In this document: positions 1 through 8,258 of the stretch, piece after piece | Numbering within the stretch: position 1 is the first letter of the stretch | Layout of the letters: the number at the start of each line of letters is the position of its first letter | From: Telmatospirillum siberiense | GTDB taxonomy: Bacteria > Pseudomonadota > Alphaproteobacteria > Rhodospirillales > Magnetospirillaceae | Reading direction: 5' to 3' | Assembly (NCBI RefSeq): GCF_002845745.1 | Contig: NZ_PIUM01000017.1 | Coordinates: 1 to 64,000, forward strand | DNA length: 64,000 nt | Notes under the pieces: generated by a model | What the model was told of the DNA's origin: nothing | What the model saw: the letters and a program-made list of their open reading frames with translations, nothing else | Database searches by the model: none | Position numbers and translations under genes: made by a program

Positions 1-680
1 GCGGCGGGCGGCGGCGTGTAGGGGGCCGGGGCCTTCTCCGCTTCGGCGAACTTGTAGGTGAAGCCGACCAGAATGCTGTGTGAGGAATAGTCGCCCTTCG
101 ACTTGCCGGTCCCGTAGGATGCGTCTTCCTTCAGCGAATTCTCGGCCGTGCGGAGGTAGCGATAATCGGCCTTCAGGTCCAGATGATCGTTCAGCGCGTA
201 GGAAACGCCGGCGATGCCCTGATAGGCCGGGGCAAAGTGATCCTTGTCCGAGAAGGTCGTGCCATTGGCGCGGATCTTGTCGGCGCTGACGTCGACACCG
301 CCAAGGCCGGCACCGATGAAGGGCGTGAAGGCGGTTCCCGTGGCGACGTCGTAGTAGACGTTGGCCATCACGGACGCCGCATCCAGGCTGCCGCTGCCGT
401 TGGTGGCGAACGGTTGCTTCACTTTGTCGACGCCATTGGAGCGCCATCCCAGTTCGCCTTCGACACGGACGGGGCCAAAGCCGTATCCGAGCTGACCCAG
501 GATGGCATAGCCCGGATCCTGCGATTCCTTCCAGATCTTCGAGCCATCCTTGAATTTGGTGGTGGGGACGAGAGAGATACCCGTCTCGGCGCCAGCATAC
601 CAGCCGTTGGTTTCGGCTTCGGCGGCGGAGGCAATGCCGGCAATCAGGCCGACAGAGAGAATGCCAGTAACGATACGCAT
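1..680 (-). CDS. OmpA-like outer membrane beta-barrel protein, N-terminal part (runs off window)
   Basis: The gene starts with ATG at 680 and stays open to base 1, so only the first 226 residues are visible. They comprise a signal peptide (MRIVTGILSVGLIAGIASAAEA), then a barrel with alternating aromatic and hydrophobic strands, including NGWYAGAETG, PGYAILGQLGYGFGPVRVEG and DLKADYRYLR. A Pro/Ala-rich linker (PAPYTPPPAA) begins at the window edge. The same architecture and many identical segments occur in the complete gene at 9251-10324, so the missing part is probably an OmpA peptidoglycan-binding domain. It is probably a structural or porin-like outer membrane protein. Both paralogues carry an 18-nt palindrome about 120 bp upstream of the start. 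The family is clear; the specific role is not known. Confidence 0.88.
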   Translation of the reverse strand, partial: MRIVTGILSVGLIAGIASAAEAETNGWYAGAETGISLVPTTKFKDGSKIWKESQDPGYAILGQLGYGFGPVRVEGELGWRSNGVDKVKQPFATNGSGSLDAASVMANVYYDVATGTAFTPFIGAGLGGVDVSADKIRANGTTFSDKDHFAPAYQGIAGVSYALNDHLDLKADYRYLRTAENSLKEDASYGTGKSKGDYSSHSILVGFTYKFAEAEKAPAPYTPPPA

Positions 681-796
681 GATGTCGTTTTCCTTGTTTT
701 TGGAAAAATCATGTGAAAAGGATCTAAATAGAGATTTTGGTGAATCAATGGCGGAAATGTGGCGTTGCTACAGTGGGGACTTTTTCCGGTAGGACA

Positions 797-814
797 TGTT
801 GCATTTTTGCAACA
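797..814. promoter_or_regulatory. 18-nt palindrome upstream of OmpA-like gene 1
   Basis: TGTTGCATTTTTGCAACA is a perfect inverted repeat (TGTTGCA, TTTT, TGCAACA) in an AT-rich stretch, 117 bp upstream of the start codon at 680. A closely related palindrome lies at 10448-10465, 124 bp upstream of the paralogous gene. A shared operator for a dimeric regulator is inferred; I cannot name the regulator. Confidence 0.5.
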
Positions 815-952
815 ATTATTTCAGATTATTTCCTGTTACCGAGTGAAATCATATCGGATTTGGTTGTGGTCGCTTTTCCCGCCGCCGCCATCGGCGGAAC
901 GCCACCCGCATTAGGATATAGTCACGGAAAATCAGCCCACAATATGACGGCG

Positions 953-3448
953 TCAGGTTCCCCGCGGCTTTGCCCGCGCCGTCGGTTCCGCCAGCATGGG
1001 GTCGTCGGGCCAGTAATGCTTGGGGTACTGGCCTTTCAGGTCGGCTTTGACCTGCTTGTAGGCGTTGGCCCAGAAGCTGGCCAGATCCTGCGTCACCTGG
1101 ACGGGGCGCCTGGCCGGGGATAGGAGATGCAGGGTCAGTTTGAGTCTGCCGCCGGCGATGGCGGGCGTGTCGGCGAGCCCGAACATTTCCTGGAGGCGGA
1201 CCGCCAGAACCGGTTGTTCCGCCGATTGGTAGTCGATGGGAACGCGGGAGCCGGAGGGGACGGTGAGATGGGTGGGGGCGTGCTGGTCGAGGCGTTGGCG
1301 GGCCTCCCAACTCAGCATGGCGTCGATGGCCGCCGTCATGTCGAGACGGGCCAGATGGGATTTCCGGCTGATGCCGTCGAGCCAAGGGGCGAGCCATGTT
1401 TCCAAATTGGCCAGCAGGGCTTCGTCGGAGCAGTCTGGCCATTCCGGCCCCTCGATCCGGTGCAGAAAATTGAGCCGCGCCCGCAATGTCTGCGTGGCGG
1501 CTGTCCAGGGCAGACAGCCCGGGCCCATATCCCGGATGCCTTCGAGCATGGCGGTGGTGATGGCGCCCGGTTCGGGATCGGACAGACGGCTGTCGTCGAG
1601 CGCCAATTCGCCGAACAGGCGTTGGCGGCGGGCCGCGACGATCTGTTCGCGGGCGTCCCAATGAACCGTTTCCCGTGTGACGATCTGTTCGGCGAAATGG
1701 GTTTCTATTTCGCTTTTGGTCAAGGGCGCGGCCAGGAAGATCCGGGCGTCGCGGCGATTGCCATCCAGTTCGGCGATGGACAGCGCCTCGCTGGCGGCCA
1801 AGGGGTCCGGTTGGGGAAAGAAGGCGCCGCGCCCGTTCGACAGGCGATAATGCAACCCATCGCCGCCACGGCACAGCGCGATACGGTCGGGATAGGCGAA
1901 GGCCAGCAGAAGCCCGGTATCCTCGACGCTGGTTTCCGCCGCCGGAAGTCCCAACTGCTTGCGCAACTGCCGGGCCGCCTCGCGGCATCGCTGCAAGGTG
2001 CCGCGATCGGCGGGCAGGCCGCGCGGATCGCGCAGGGCTTCCACGCGGATCCGCAAATCGGCGTCCCGGGCGCTTTTCAGGATGTCGCGTTCGGAGAGCA
2101 GGGCGGCCAGGTCGCAGCCCAGCGCGCCACATCCCAGATCCTTGGCCTTGATGGCCATATGCGCGAGGCGCGGGTGCAGCGGCAGGCGGGCCATCTCCCT
2201 GCCATGCGGGGTAATGCGGCCATCCGCGTCGAGGGCGCCGAGGCGGTGAAGCAACTCGCGCGCCTGGGTCACGGCGGCGGCCGGCGGCGGATCCAGCCAG
2301 GAAAGGGTGGATGGGTCCCGGGTTCCCCAGCGGGTCAGTTCCAGGATCAGCGGCGCCAGATCGGCCTCGCCGATTTCGGGCGTTGAGAAAGCCGGCAGTG
2401 CACGATGCGAGGCCTCGGTCCACAGGCGGTAGCAGACGCCCGGGCCCAGACGGCCGGCACGGCCGCGCCGCTGTTCCGCCGATGCCTTGGAGACCGGGAC
2501 GGTGACCAGGCGGGCCATGCCGCCGTTGGGATCGAAGCGAGGCACGCGCATCAGGCCGCCGTCGATCACCACGCTGATCCCCTCGATGGTCAGGCTGGTT
2601 TCGGCGATGGCGGTGGCCAGCACGACCCGCCGGCGGCCCGGTTGCGGCATCAGCGCGAGATCCTGGGCATCCTGCGGCAGGTCGCCGTAGAGGGGGGCGA
2701 TCAGGATGTCGTCCCGCTCGTCGGCCAGTCGCGTCTGGACACGGCGGATTTCTCCCTGACCGGGCAGGAAGACCAGCAGGTCTCCCTCGGGTTCCTCGGC
2801 GAGGGCCCGTCGGATCAGGGCGGTGACGGCGTCTTCGAAACGGTGCTGGGTTTCCTTGTCCAGCCAGCGGACATCGACGGGGAAGGTTCTTCCCTCGCTG
2901 GTGACGATCGCGGCGTCGCCCATGAGACGGGCCAGAGGCGCGCCGTCCAGGGTCGCCGACATCGCCAGCAGGCGCAGGTCCGGGCGGAGGCCGGCCTGGG
3001 CTTCCAGGCAAAGGGCCAATCCCATGTCGGCGTTGAGGCTGCGTTCGTGGAATTCGTCGAAGATGACCGCGCCGATACCGTCGAGGCTGGGATCGTCCTG
3101 GATCATCCGGGTCAGGATACCTTCGGTGACCACCTCGATGCGGGTTTTCGGGCCGATGCGGCTGTCCTGGCGGATGCGGTAGCCGACGGTATCGCCCAGG
3201 GGTTCGCCCAGCAGCGCCGCCATTCGCCGCGCGGCGGCGCGGGCGGCCAGCCGGCGTGGTTCCAGCATGACGATCTTATGGCGTCCCAGCCAGGCGGCAT
3301 CCAGCAGGGCGAGGGGCACCAGCGTGGTCTTGCCGGCGCCGGGCGGTGCTTGCAGAACCGCGTTCGGCCCGGTCGTCAAGGCCGCCAGCAGGGAAGGCAG
3401 AACGGTTTCGACGGGAAGGTTCAGGGTTCCCGGTAGGCGGCCCGGCAA
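953..3448 (-). CDS. hrpB: ATP-dependent helicase HrpB (DExH-box)
   Basis: This is a DEAH/DExH superfamily 2 helicase of about 831 residues, the usual HrpB length. Visible motifs are Walker A (APPGAGKTTL), the DExH box as DEFHERSLNADMG, motif III (SATLDG) and motif VI (QRRGRAGR). A long HrpB-type C-terminal domain follows, ending AKPRGT. The frame extends further upstream, but that part lies antisense-like over queD and reads as low-complexity Arg/Gly. I chose TTG at 3448, which has GGGAG nine bases upstream and overlaps the end of queD by 28 bp. The HrpB family is widespread in proteobacteria with a poorly defined RNA-related role. Identity is confident; the start codon is moderately so. Confidence 0.9.
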   Translation of the reverse strand: MPGRLPGTLNLPVETVLPSLLAALTTGPNAVLQAPPGAGKTTLVPLALLDAAWLGRHKIVMLEPRRLAARAAARRMAALLGEPLGDTVGYRIRQDSRIGPKTRIEVVTEGILTRMIQDDPSLDGIGAVIFDEFHERSLNADMGLALCLEAQAGLRPDLRLLAMSATLDGAPLARLMGDAAIVTSEGRTFPVDVRWLDKETQHRFEDAVTALIRRALAEEPEGDLLVFLPGQGEIRRVQTRLADERDDILIAPLYGDLPQDAQDLALMPQPGRRRVVLATAIAETSLTIEGISVVIDGGLMRVPRFDPNGGMARLVTVPVSKASAEQRRGRAGRLGPGVCYRLWTEASHRALPAFSTPEIGEADLAPLILELTRWGTRDPSTLSWLDPPPAAAVTQARELLHRLGALDADGRITPHGREMARLPLHPRLAHMAIKAKDLGCGALGCDLAALLSERDILKSARDADLRIRVEALRDPRGLPADRGTLQRCREAARQLRKQLGLPAAETSVEDTGLLLAFAYPDRIALCRGGDGLHYRLSNGRGAFFPQPDPLAASEALSIAELDGNRRDARIFLAAPLTKSEIETHFAEQIVTRETVHWDAREQIVAARRQRLFGELALDDSRLSDPEPGAITTAMLEGIRDMGPGCLPWTAATQTLRARLNFLHRIEGPEWPDCSDEALLANLETWLAPWLDGISRKSHLARLDMTAAIDAMLSWEARQRLDQHAPTHLTVPSGSRVPIDYQSAEQPVLAVRLQEMFGLADTPAIAGGRLKLTLHLLSPARRPVQVTQDLASFWANAYKQVKADLKGQYPKHYWPDDPMLAEPTARAKPRGT

Positions 3449-3951
3449 TGGGGGGGCTCCCAGACGATGATTTCCTGAAGCTTGGCCACGCCGCCGCTTC
3501 GCGCCGTCACCACCGGTTTCAGTCGGTTGAACCAGTGGCGGCTCAATTGTTCCGCGGTCGGATTGACGTCGAGCACATAGAGCTTCGTCTCCATGCGCGT
3601 CTCCGTGGTCAGATGATGTCCGTCCTGGCGCACGGCCTGGCGAATGGCGCGGATCCATTCGATGGCGTCGGCGGTTTCCGGACAAAACATGTCCAGCAAT
3701 TCGAAATCCTCGACATGGGCGAGGAAGCCGTGATCGCAGGGCGCGTCGATTTCAGCGGCCATCGCCTCTTTGAGAAAACCGAAATCGAACACCATGTCGG
3801 ATTGTTCGCCGACATCCTGCAGATGATCGGCAAGGCAGGTTGCCTCGATGGTGTAGCGATGTCCGTGCAGATGCCTGCATTTTGAGCCATGGGTCATGAC
3901 CCGATGGCCGGCGTCGATGGAGATCTGCCGCGAGACGGTGAAGGATGTCAT
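3421..3951 (-). CDS. queD: 6-carboxytetrahydropterin synthase QueD
   Basis: This 176-residue protein belongs to the 6-pyruvoyl-tetrahydropterin synthase/QueD family, which converts dihydroneopterin triphosphate to 6-carboxy-5,6,7,8-tetrahydropterin in queuosine (7-deazaguanine) synthesis. The zinc-binding histidines are visible as DAGHRV near residue 16 and HLHGHRY near residue 29. It lies 16 bp downstream of queE on the same strand, which supports the queuosine assignment over a pterin role. It overlaps the start of hrpB by 28 bp, so the three genes are probably co-transcribed. The C-terminus is somewhat longer than in minimal QueD proteins. queC and queF are not in this window. Confidence 0.92.
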   Translation of the reverse strand: MTSFTVSRQISIDAGHRVMTHGSKCRHLHGHRYTIEATCLADHLQDVGEQSDMVFDFGFLKEAMAAEIDAPCDHGFLAHVEDFELLDMFCPETADAIEWIRAIRQAVRQDGHHLTTETRMETKLYVLDVNPTAEQLSRHWFNRLKPVVTARSGGVAKLQEIIVWEPPHCRAAYREP

Positions 3952-3967
3952 TTTTTTGTGCTCGTCC

Positions 3968-4594
3968 TTAGCGAAGGCCCACGATCTTGTGCGTTTGCAG
4001 GCCGAGGTGCCATTTCGGATGTTCCAGGCAGTAATGTGCCGCCGCCTGAATGTTGGCGGCTTGGTCGGGGCCGTCCATCGGTTGCAGGGTGAAGTGGGTG
4101 AAGGCCAGGCCGGAGAACCGTTCCGGCATGGCGCTCTCCTGCGGGTAGACCAGTTTCATTTCGTCTCCCGAGGTCAGGCGCAAGGGGGCGCCGGCCTTGG
4201 GGCTGACGCACAGCCAGTCGATCCCCGAAGGGCGATCTTGCGTGCCGTTTGTCTCGACGCCGATTTCGAAACCTCTGCCATGCAGGGCGTCGCACAGCGC
4301 GGCATCGAGTTGCAGCAGGGGCTCGCCTCCGGTGCAGACGACATATGGCCGGCCGGCCGTCTTGTTCGGCCATAAATCCGCGATGGCGTCGGCCAGGGTG
4401 GCGGCATCGGTGAAACGTCCGGCGTCGGCGCCGACGAAGTCGGTGTCGCAAAAGCGGCAGGTGGCCGTGGCGCGATCCTCTTCCCGTCCGGACCACAGAT
4501 TGCAGCCGGAGAAACGGCAAAACACCGCCGGGCGACCGGCGTGCGCGCCTTCGCCCTGCAATGTGTAGAATATTTCTTTGACGGAGTAGGTCAT
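3968..4594 (-). CDS. queE: 7-carboxy-7-deazaguanine synthase QueE (radical SAM)
   Basis: This is a radical SAM enzyme of 208 residues from the chosen ATG at 4594; an upstream in-frame start adds nine residues without family similarity. The N-terminus MTYSVKEIFYTLQGEGAHAG is typical of QueE. The cluster cysteines lie in CRFSGCNLW and, after a 13-residue insert, CRFCDTDFVG, the long-spacing form common in proteobacteria. TGGEPLLQLD is the usual radical SAM glycine-rich strand. The enzyme converts 6-carboxytetrahydropterin, the QueD product, to 7-carboxy-7-deazaguanine. It is the first gene of a queE-queD-hrpB run. Confidence 0.93.
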   Translation of the reverse strand: MTYSVKEIFYTLQGEGAHAGRPAVFCRFSGCNLWSGREEDRATATCRFCDTDFVGADAGRFTDAATLADAIADLWPNKTAGRPYVVCTGGEPLLQLDAALCDALHGRGFEIGVETNGTQDRPSGIDWLCVSPKAGAPLRLTSGDEMKLVYPQESAMPERFSGLAFTHFTLQPMDGPDQAANIQAAAHYCLEHPKWHLGLQTHKIVGLR

Positions 4595-4789
4595 GGCCGA
4601 CTGCCTAAAGGCAAGGACCATGACGCGTCAACCGGATTATGAACAACTCCCCGTTCCATCTGCGTCGCGACCATCCGGGAAGGTGGGAAGATCGGCGGAT
4701 GTCGTTGTCATGGGCTTGTCACTTGCGCAGTCGGCGGCCAGCCGGTACCCCCATGGCTGGGGACGCTTTTCTGTAAGGATCGCCGCACC

Positions 4790-5815
4790 GTGCGCATCGC
4801 CATCGTCACCGACGCCTGGCACCCGCAGCCCAATGGGGTCGTGCGGGTGCTGTCCAGCCTTCATGAGCGCCTGCTGGCCGTTCGCCATGATCTTCTGGTC
4901 ATCGCTCCCGATTCCTTTCGGACCTTTCCCTGTCCGACCTATCCCGAGATACCGCTGGCCGTCGGCGCCCGGTCGGGTGTCGCGGAACGTCTCGAGGCTT
5001 TTCGGCCGCAGGCGGTGCATATCGCCACCGAGGGGCCGCTGGGCTGGGCGGCGCGGCGCTATTGCCTGCGCCGAGGCTGGCCCTTCACCACCGCCTATCA
5101 TACGAAGTTTCCTCAATATCTGCATGCCCGGACCAGGCTGCCGCTGTCCTGGTTCTATGGCCTGATGCGCTTTTTCCATGGCCCCTCCTCGGCCGCCATG
5201 GTGCCGTCCCATTCGGTCTACGAGGAACTGTCCCAGCAAGGTTTCCGGAATTTGCGGCAATGGTCGCATGGCGTCGATACGAAGATCTTCCGCCCGCAGG
5301 GCAAGGGCGCCTTCGATTTTCCCCGGCCCATCTATCTTTATGTCGGGCGGGTCACCATCGACAAGAATCTGCCGGCCTTTCTCGATCTGGATCTGGATGG
5401 GACCAAGGTGGTGGTCGGGTCCGGACCGCAACGCGACGCCCTGATCCGCCGTTATCCGGATGCGAAATTCATCGTCGCCCACGGTGATGCGCAGCTTTCC
5501 AGCTATTTCTCGGCCGGCGACGTCTTCGTCTTTCCCAGCCGCACCGATACCTTCGGGCTGGTCATGCTGGAAGCCCTGGCTTCGGGCGTGCCGGTCGCCG
5601 CCTTTCCGGTGGCCGGTCCGCGCGATGTGTTGTCAAAAGTCGCCCCCGGCCATCCGGTGGGGTTCCTCGACGAGGATCTGGCCTCGGCGGCCAGACGCGC
5701 CTTGTCTTTGTCCCCGGCCGATTGCCGGGCCTATGCCGAGCGGTTTTCCTGGGATCACGCGGTCGAGCAGTTTTTGGGGTATTTGGCGCCGATCGCGTTG
5801 TCCGAGCATCGTTGA
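4790..5815 (+). CDS. glycosyltransferase family 4 (SqdX/MgtA-like)
   Basis: This 341-residue GT-B glycosyltransferase starts at GTG 4790, preceded by TAAGGAT. The N-terminus MRIAIVTDAWHPQPNGVVR has the acceptor-side glycine/asparagine motif typical of the family. The C-terminal half carries PIYLYVGRVTIDKNLPAFLD and the nucleotide-sugar motif DTFGLVMLEALASGVPVAAF, an E-x7-E motif variant with Asp in the first position. Similar proteins include sulfoquinovosyl- and alpha-mannosyl-transferases acting on lipids. No neighbouring gene indicates the sugar or acceptor, so I leave the substrate open. It stands alone, divergent from queE. Confidence 0.85.
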   Translation: MRIAIVTDAWHPQPNGVVRVLSSLHERLLAVRHDLLVIAPDSFRTFPCPTYPEIPLAVGARSGVAERLEAFRPQAVHIATEGPLGWAARRYCLRRGWPFTTAYHTKFPQYLHARTRLPLSWFYGLMRFFHGPSSAAMVPSHSVYEELSQQGFRNLRQWSHGVDTKIFRPQGKGAFDFPRPIYLYVGRVTIDKNLPAFLDLDLDGTKVVVGSGPQRDALIRRYPDAKFIVAHGDAQLSSYFSAGDVFVFPSRTDTFGLVMLEALASGVPVAAFPVAGPRDVLSKVAPGHPVGFLDEDLASAARRALSLSPADCRAYAERFSWDHAVEQFLGYLAPIALSEHR

Positions 5816-6098
5816 CGCGAGGACGTTCGCCGCAAAGATGGAGCGGGATTTTTCATCATCTTCATCCGAACGGCCCCGACGTACCGGCCTTGGTTGACTC
5901 GTTCATATATCTAATATACCAGTAAATCGGCCAAAAACGCCGGGTGAGGACGGCTGGGAAAGTTCAGTCCCTCGGCCTCCCCTATCGGCGTGATATCTTG
6001 GCCGACCGCTTCACTCGAAGACCGGCCGGTGGCGCAAGGAACCGCCGCGATGCGGCTGCCGCCGCCGGCCACCGTCTTCGCAAATGACAGGATGCAAC

Positions 6099-6857
6099 AT
6101 GCACAATCCTTTCGATCTCACGGGAAAAGTCGCCATCGTCACCGGAGCCAGCACCGGTATCGGCCAGGGAATCGCCATTGCGCTGGCCAAGGCCGGTGCC
6201 GACGTCGTGGGCGTCGCCCGGACCAGCGTCGAGGAAACCAGCCGCGAGGTCGTCGCGGCTGGACGCAAGTTCTTGCCGATCCAAGCCGATCTCGCGTCCA
6301 CCGCGCCGATCCAGGACATCATCGACCAGACAGTGGCCTGGGGTGGCCGGGCCGATATCCTGGTCAACAACGCCGGCATCATCCGGCGGGCGGACGCCAT
6401 CGATTTTTCGGAAAAGGATTGGGATGACGTTCTCAACGTCAATCTCAAGTCCGTCTTCTTCCTGTCGCAATCGTTCGCGCGTCAGCTTTTGAAACAGAAG
6501 AGCGGCGGCAAGATCATCAACATCGCATCGATGCTGTCCTTCCAGGGCGGAATCCGTATTCCATCCTATACGGCGAGCAAAAGCGGCGTCGCCGGCCTGA
6601 CCCGATTGCTGGCCTGCGAATGGGCGTCGAAGGACATCAACGTCAACGCCATCGCGCCGGGCTATTTCGTCACCAACAACACCCAGCAGTTGCGTGACGA
6701 CCCGGATCGCAGCGCCGCCATCCTGGGGCGCATCCCCGCCGGGCGGTGGGGTTCGCCGGAGGATCTCGGGGGCGCCGCCGTCTTTCTGTCTTCGTCCGCG
6801 TCGGATTACGTTCACGGCGTCGTTCTGCCGGTCGACGGCGGCTGGCTGGTGCGCTGA
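6099..6857 (+). CDS. kduD: SDR-family 2-deoxy-D-gluconate 3-dehydrogenase-like (KduD)
   Basis: This is a classical short-chain dehydrogenase of 252 residues from ATG 6099, which has AGG seven bases upstream; an in-frame ATG at 6084 lacks a ribosome site. Visible features are the NAD-binding TGASTGIG (residues 15-22), NNAGII, and the catalytic Ser144, Tyr157 and Lys161 in YTASKSG. The C-terminus VLPVDGGWLVR and overall sequence match KduD, which reduces or oxidises deoxy-keto-uronate intermediates. A KdgF-like cupin and a GntR/FCD regulator lie next to it on the other strand, which fits a uronate role. kduI, kdgK and kdgA are absent here, so the substrate remains an inference. Confidence 0.8.
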   Translation: MHNPFDLTGKVAIVTGASTGIGQGIAIALAKAGADVVGVARTSVEETSREVVAAGRKFLPIQADLASTAPIQDIIDQTVAWGGRADILVNNAGIIRRADAIDFSEKDWDDVLNVNLKSVFFLSQSFARQLLKQKSGGKIINIASMLSFQGGIRIPSYTASKSGVAGLTRLLACEWASKDINVNAIAPGYFVTNNTQQLRDDPDRSAAILGRIPAGRWGSPEDLGGAAVFLSSSASDYVHGVVLPVDGGWLVR

Positions 6858-6887
6858 GCCTTGCGCCTCAGTCCTTCCCCTCGTCCC

Positions 6888-6916
6888 AACTCTTCTCCCG
6901 CGAGGGGAGAAGAGTT
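6888..6916. terminator. hairpin between convergent genes, terminator-like
   Basis: A 12-bp stem (AACTCTTCTCCC / GGGAGAAGAGTT) with a 5-nt loop sits between the convergent kduD and cupin stop codons. There is no long U-tract. Nearly the same hairpin and flank recur at 16528-16550, so it may instead be a REP-like dispersed palindrome. Confidence 0.55.
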
Positions 6917-6927
6917 TCGAGCCCTAC

Positions 6928-7311
6928 CTAACCCAGGAAATCCTCGCGGATCGGATTGAAGCTGTCGACGAGGCGGGCCGACGCCGACAAAAGCTGAATC
7001 GAATGAGGAACGTCGGGCGGAATGGCATAGAGGTCGCCCGCTGTCATGCGGACCGATTGCCGGCCTTCGCACAGGAACAGAATGTCGCCGGACGCGACAT
7101 AGGTGGTCTGTTCATGGGGATGGCTATGCAGGGGGTCGGGTTCGGCCCAGGGGCCGTTGCCGAAATCGATGACCACGCTCATCAGATTTTTGGTGTGGAT
7201 GATCCGTCTTTCGCAGCGGTCGCGGAAAACCTCTCCCGGAGTGGACGGACGTAAGAGGACCGAGACCTCTTTGGTACCGTCGATGACGTGGGACTGCTGC
7301 TGAGTGCTCAT
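6928..7311 (-). CDS. single-domain cupin, KdgF-like
   Basis: This small cupin of 127 residues shows metal-binding motif 1 as HSHPHEQTTYVASG (residues 62-75) and motif 2 as PPDVPHS with His103. Size and motifs resemble KdgF, which linearises unsaturated uronates from pectin or alginate breakdown. The adjacent KduD-like dehydrogenase supports that reading. Single-domain cupins are functionally diverse, so the annotation is tentative. The gene is downstream of the GntR/FCD gene on the same strand, separated by a 150-bp MITE-like element, so co-transcription is uncertain. Confidence 0.7.
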   Translation of the reverse strand: MSTQQQSHVIDGTKEVSVLLRPSTPGEVFRDRCERRIIHTKNLMSVVIDFGNGPWAEPDPLHSHPHEQTTYVASGDILFLCEGRQSVRMTAGDLYAIPPDVPHSIQLLSASARLVDSFNPIREDFLG

Positions 7312-7344
7312 GCGAAACCTCGTGAATGATGAAGGTGGAACCTT

Positions 7345-7494
7345 ATACCAACTCTCGGTGATCGGAACCGCTCACCGAGCCCTCAATCGCCGGGCGGGAT
7401 ACATCCGTATCCCTTGGCTTCGCGCCAACGATGGCGCGGGCCCTCAATGGGCCAGACCAAGTCTCGATGAGCCATCCTCATCGAGACTTGGTAT
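7345..7494. mobile_element. MITE-like element with terminal inverted repeats
   Basis: This 150-bp non-coding stretch begins ATACCAACTCTCGGTGA and ends TCATCGAGACTTGGTAT, which are 17-bp imperfect terminal inverted repeats (3 mismatches). Inside the right end is a perfect 16-bp hairpin (7456-7471 with 7477-7492, loop CCATC). The right terminus overlaps the stop codon of the GntR gene by one base. A short related segment with ATACCAAGTCTCGAT lies at 12168. No transposase is present. I infer a non-autonomous element. Confidence 0.55.
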
Positions 7495-8258
7495 TAGCTC
7501 GACGTCTGCGGTTGTCCGGAAAACGGCGGATAGTCGGCCATTTTACGATATTCGTTGAGAGCGCCTTCCAGGTGGGCGCGGGCGGCATCCCTGGCGCCGT
7601 CGGGATCCTGGCTCTCGATGGCCGCGTGGATTTGCCGATGCTGCTTTTGAATTTGGCTGAAATAATCGAGCCAGACGACCGGATCCTTGAGCGCCGGATT
7701 GATTTCCCGGCCGGGCCGCAAGGTGCTGCGCAGGAAGCGGATGAAACGCTCGAAATAAGGATTTCCCGTCGCCGCGGCGACGGACAAGTGGAATTCGTAA
7801 TCTCCCTGGCCGACGCTGGTGCCTGTTCGCAGGTCGTCGTCGATCCGCACAAGGCAGTTGCCCATGCGTTCCAGAGTCCGCGCGGTTCTGTTCTCGGCGG
7901 CGATACCGGCCGCTTCGACCTCCACCGCCAGGCGAAGCTGCATCAGATAAAGCATCTGCGGAATCGAATGCATTTCATCCGGCGTAATGCGGAAAGGCGG
8001 CCCGAAGGGGTTTTCCGCGACAAAGGCGCCGGAGCCCTGCCGCGTCACGATCAGTCCCTCGGCCTTCAGCGACGCCAGCGCTTCACGAATGACGGTCCGG
8101 CTGACGGCGAAGCGGGCGATCAGTTCCTGTTCCGTGGGAAGCCGGTCCTTTGGTTGATAGATCCCTGCCCGGATGTCGGCGCTCAGCATTTCGACGACCT
8201 GGCTCGGTCGGGAGGCGGTCGGAACGAGCGGTGCGAGGAGATGAGGATATTTGGCCAT
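7494..8258 (-). CDS. GntR-family transcriptional regulator, FCD (FadR/UxuR-like) subfamily
   Basis: This regulator has 254 residues from the chosen ATG at 8258; a TTG at 8288 would add ten. The N-terminal winged helix shows IYQPKDRLPTEQELIARFAVSRTVIREALASL and the wing GLIVTRQGSGAFVA. The C-terminal all-helical FCD ligand domain includes RLAVEVEAAGIAAEN, LVRIDDDLR and YEFHLSVAAATGNPYF, with His and Asp residues placed for metal or carboxylate binding. UxuR/ExuR/KdgR-type relatives control hexuronate genes, and its neighbours here are a KduD-like and a KdgF-like gene, so it probably senses a uronate. Its stop codon lies at the edge of the MITE-like element, so the C-terminal SS may not be ancestral. 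Confidence 0.85.
   Translation of the reverse strand: MAKYPHLLAPLVPTASRPSQVVEMLSADIRAGIYQPKDRLPTEQELIARFAVSRTVIREALASLKAEGLIVTRQGSGAFVAENPFGPPFRITPDEMHSIPQMLYLMQLRLAVEVEAAGIAAENRTARTLERMGNCLVRIDDDLRTGTSVGQGDYEFHLSVAAATGNPYFERFIRFLRSTLRPGREINPALKDPVVWLDYFSQIQKQHRQIHAAIESQDPDGARDAARAHLEGALNEYRKMADYPPFSGQPQTSS

Noticed and set aside
3449-3685. N-terminal extension of HrpB
   Set aside because: It covers queD in another frame and reads as Arg/Gly-rich without helicase similarity; the start at 3448 fits the family length.
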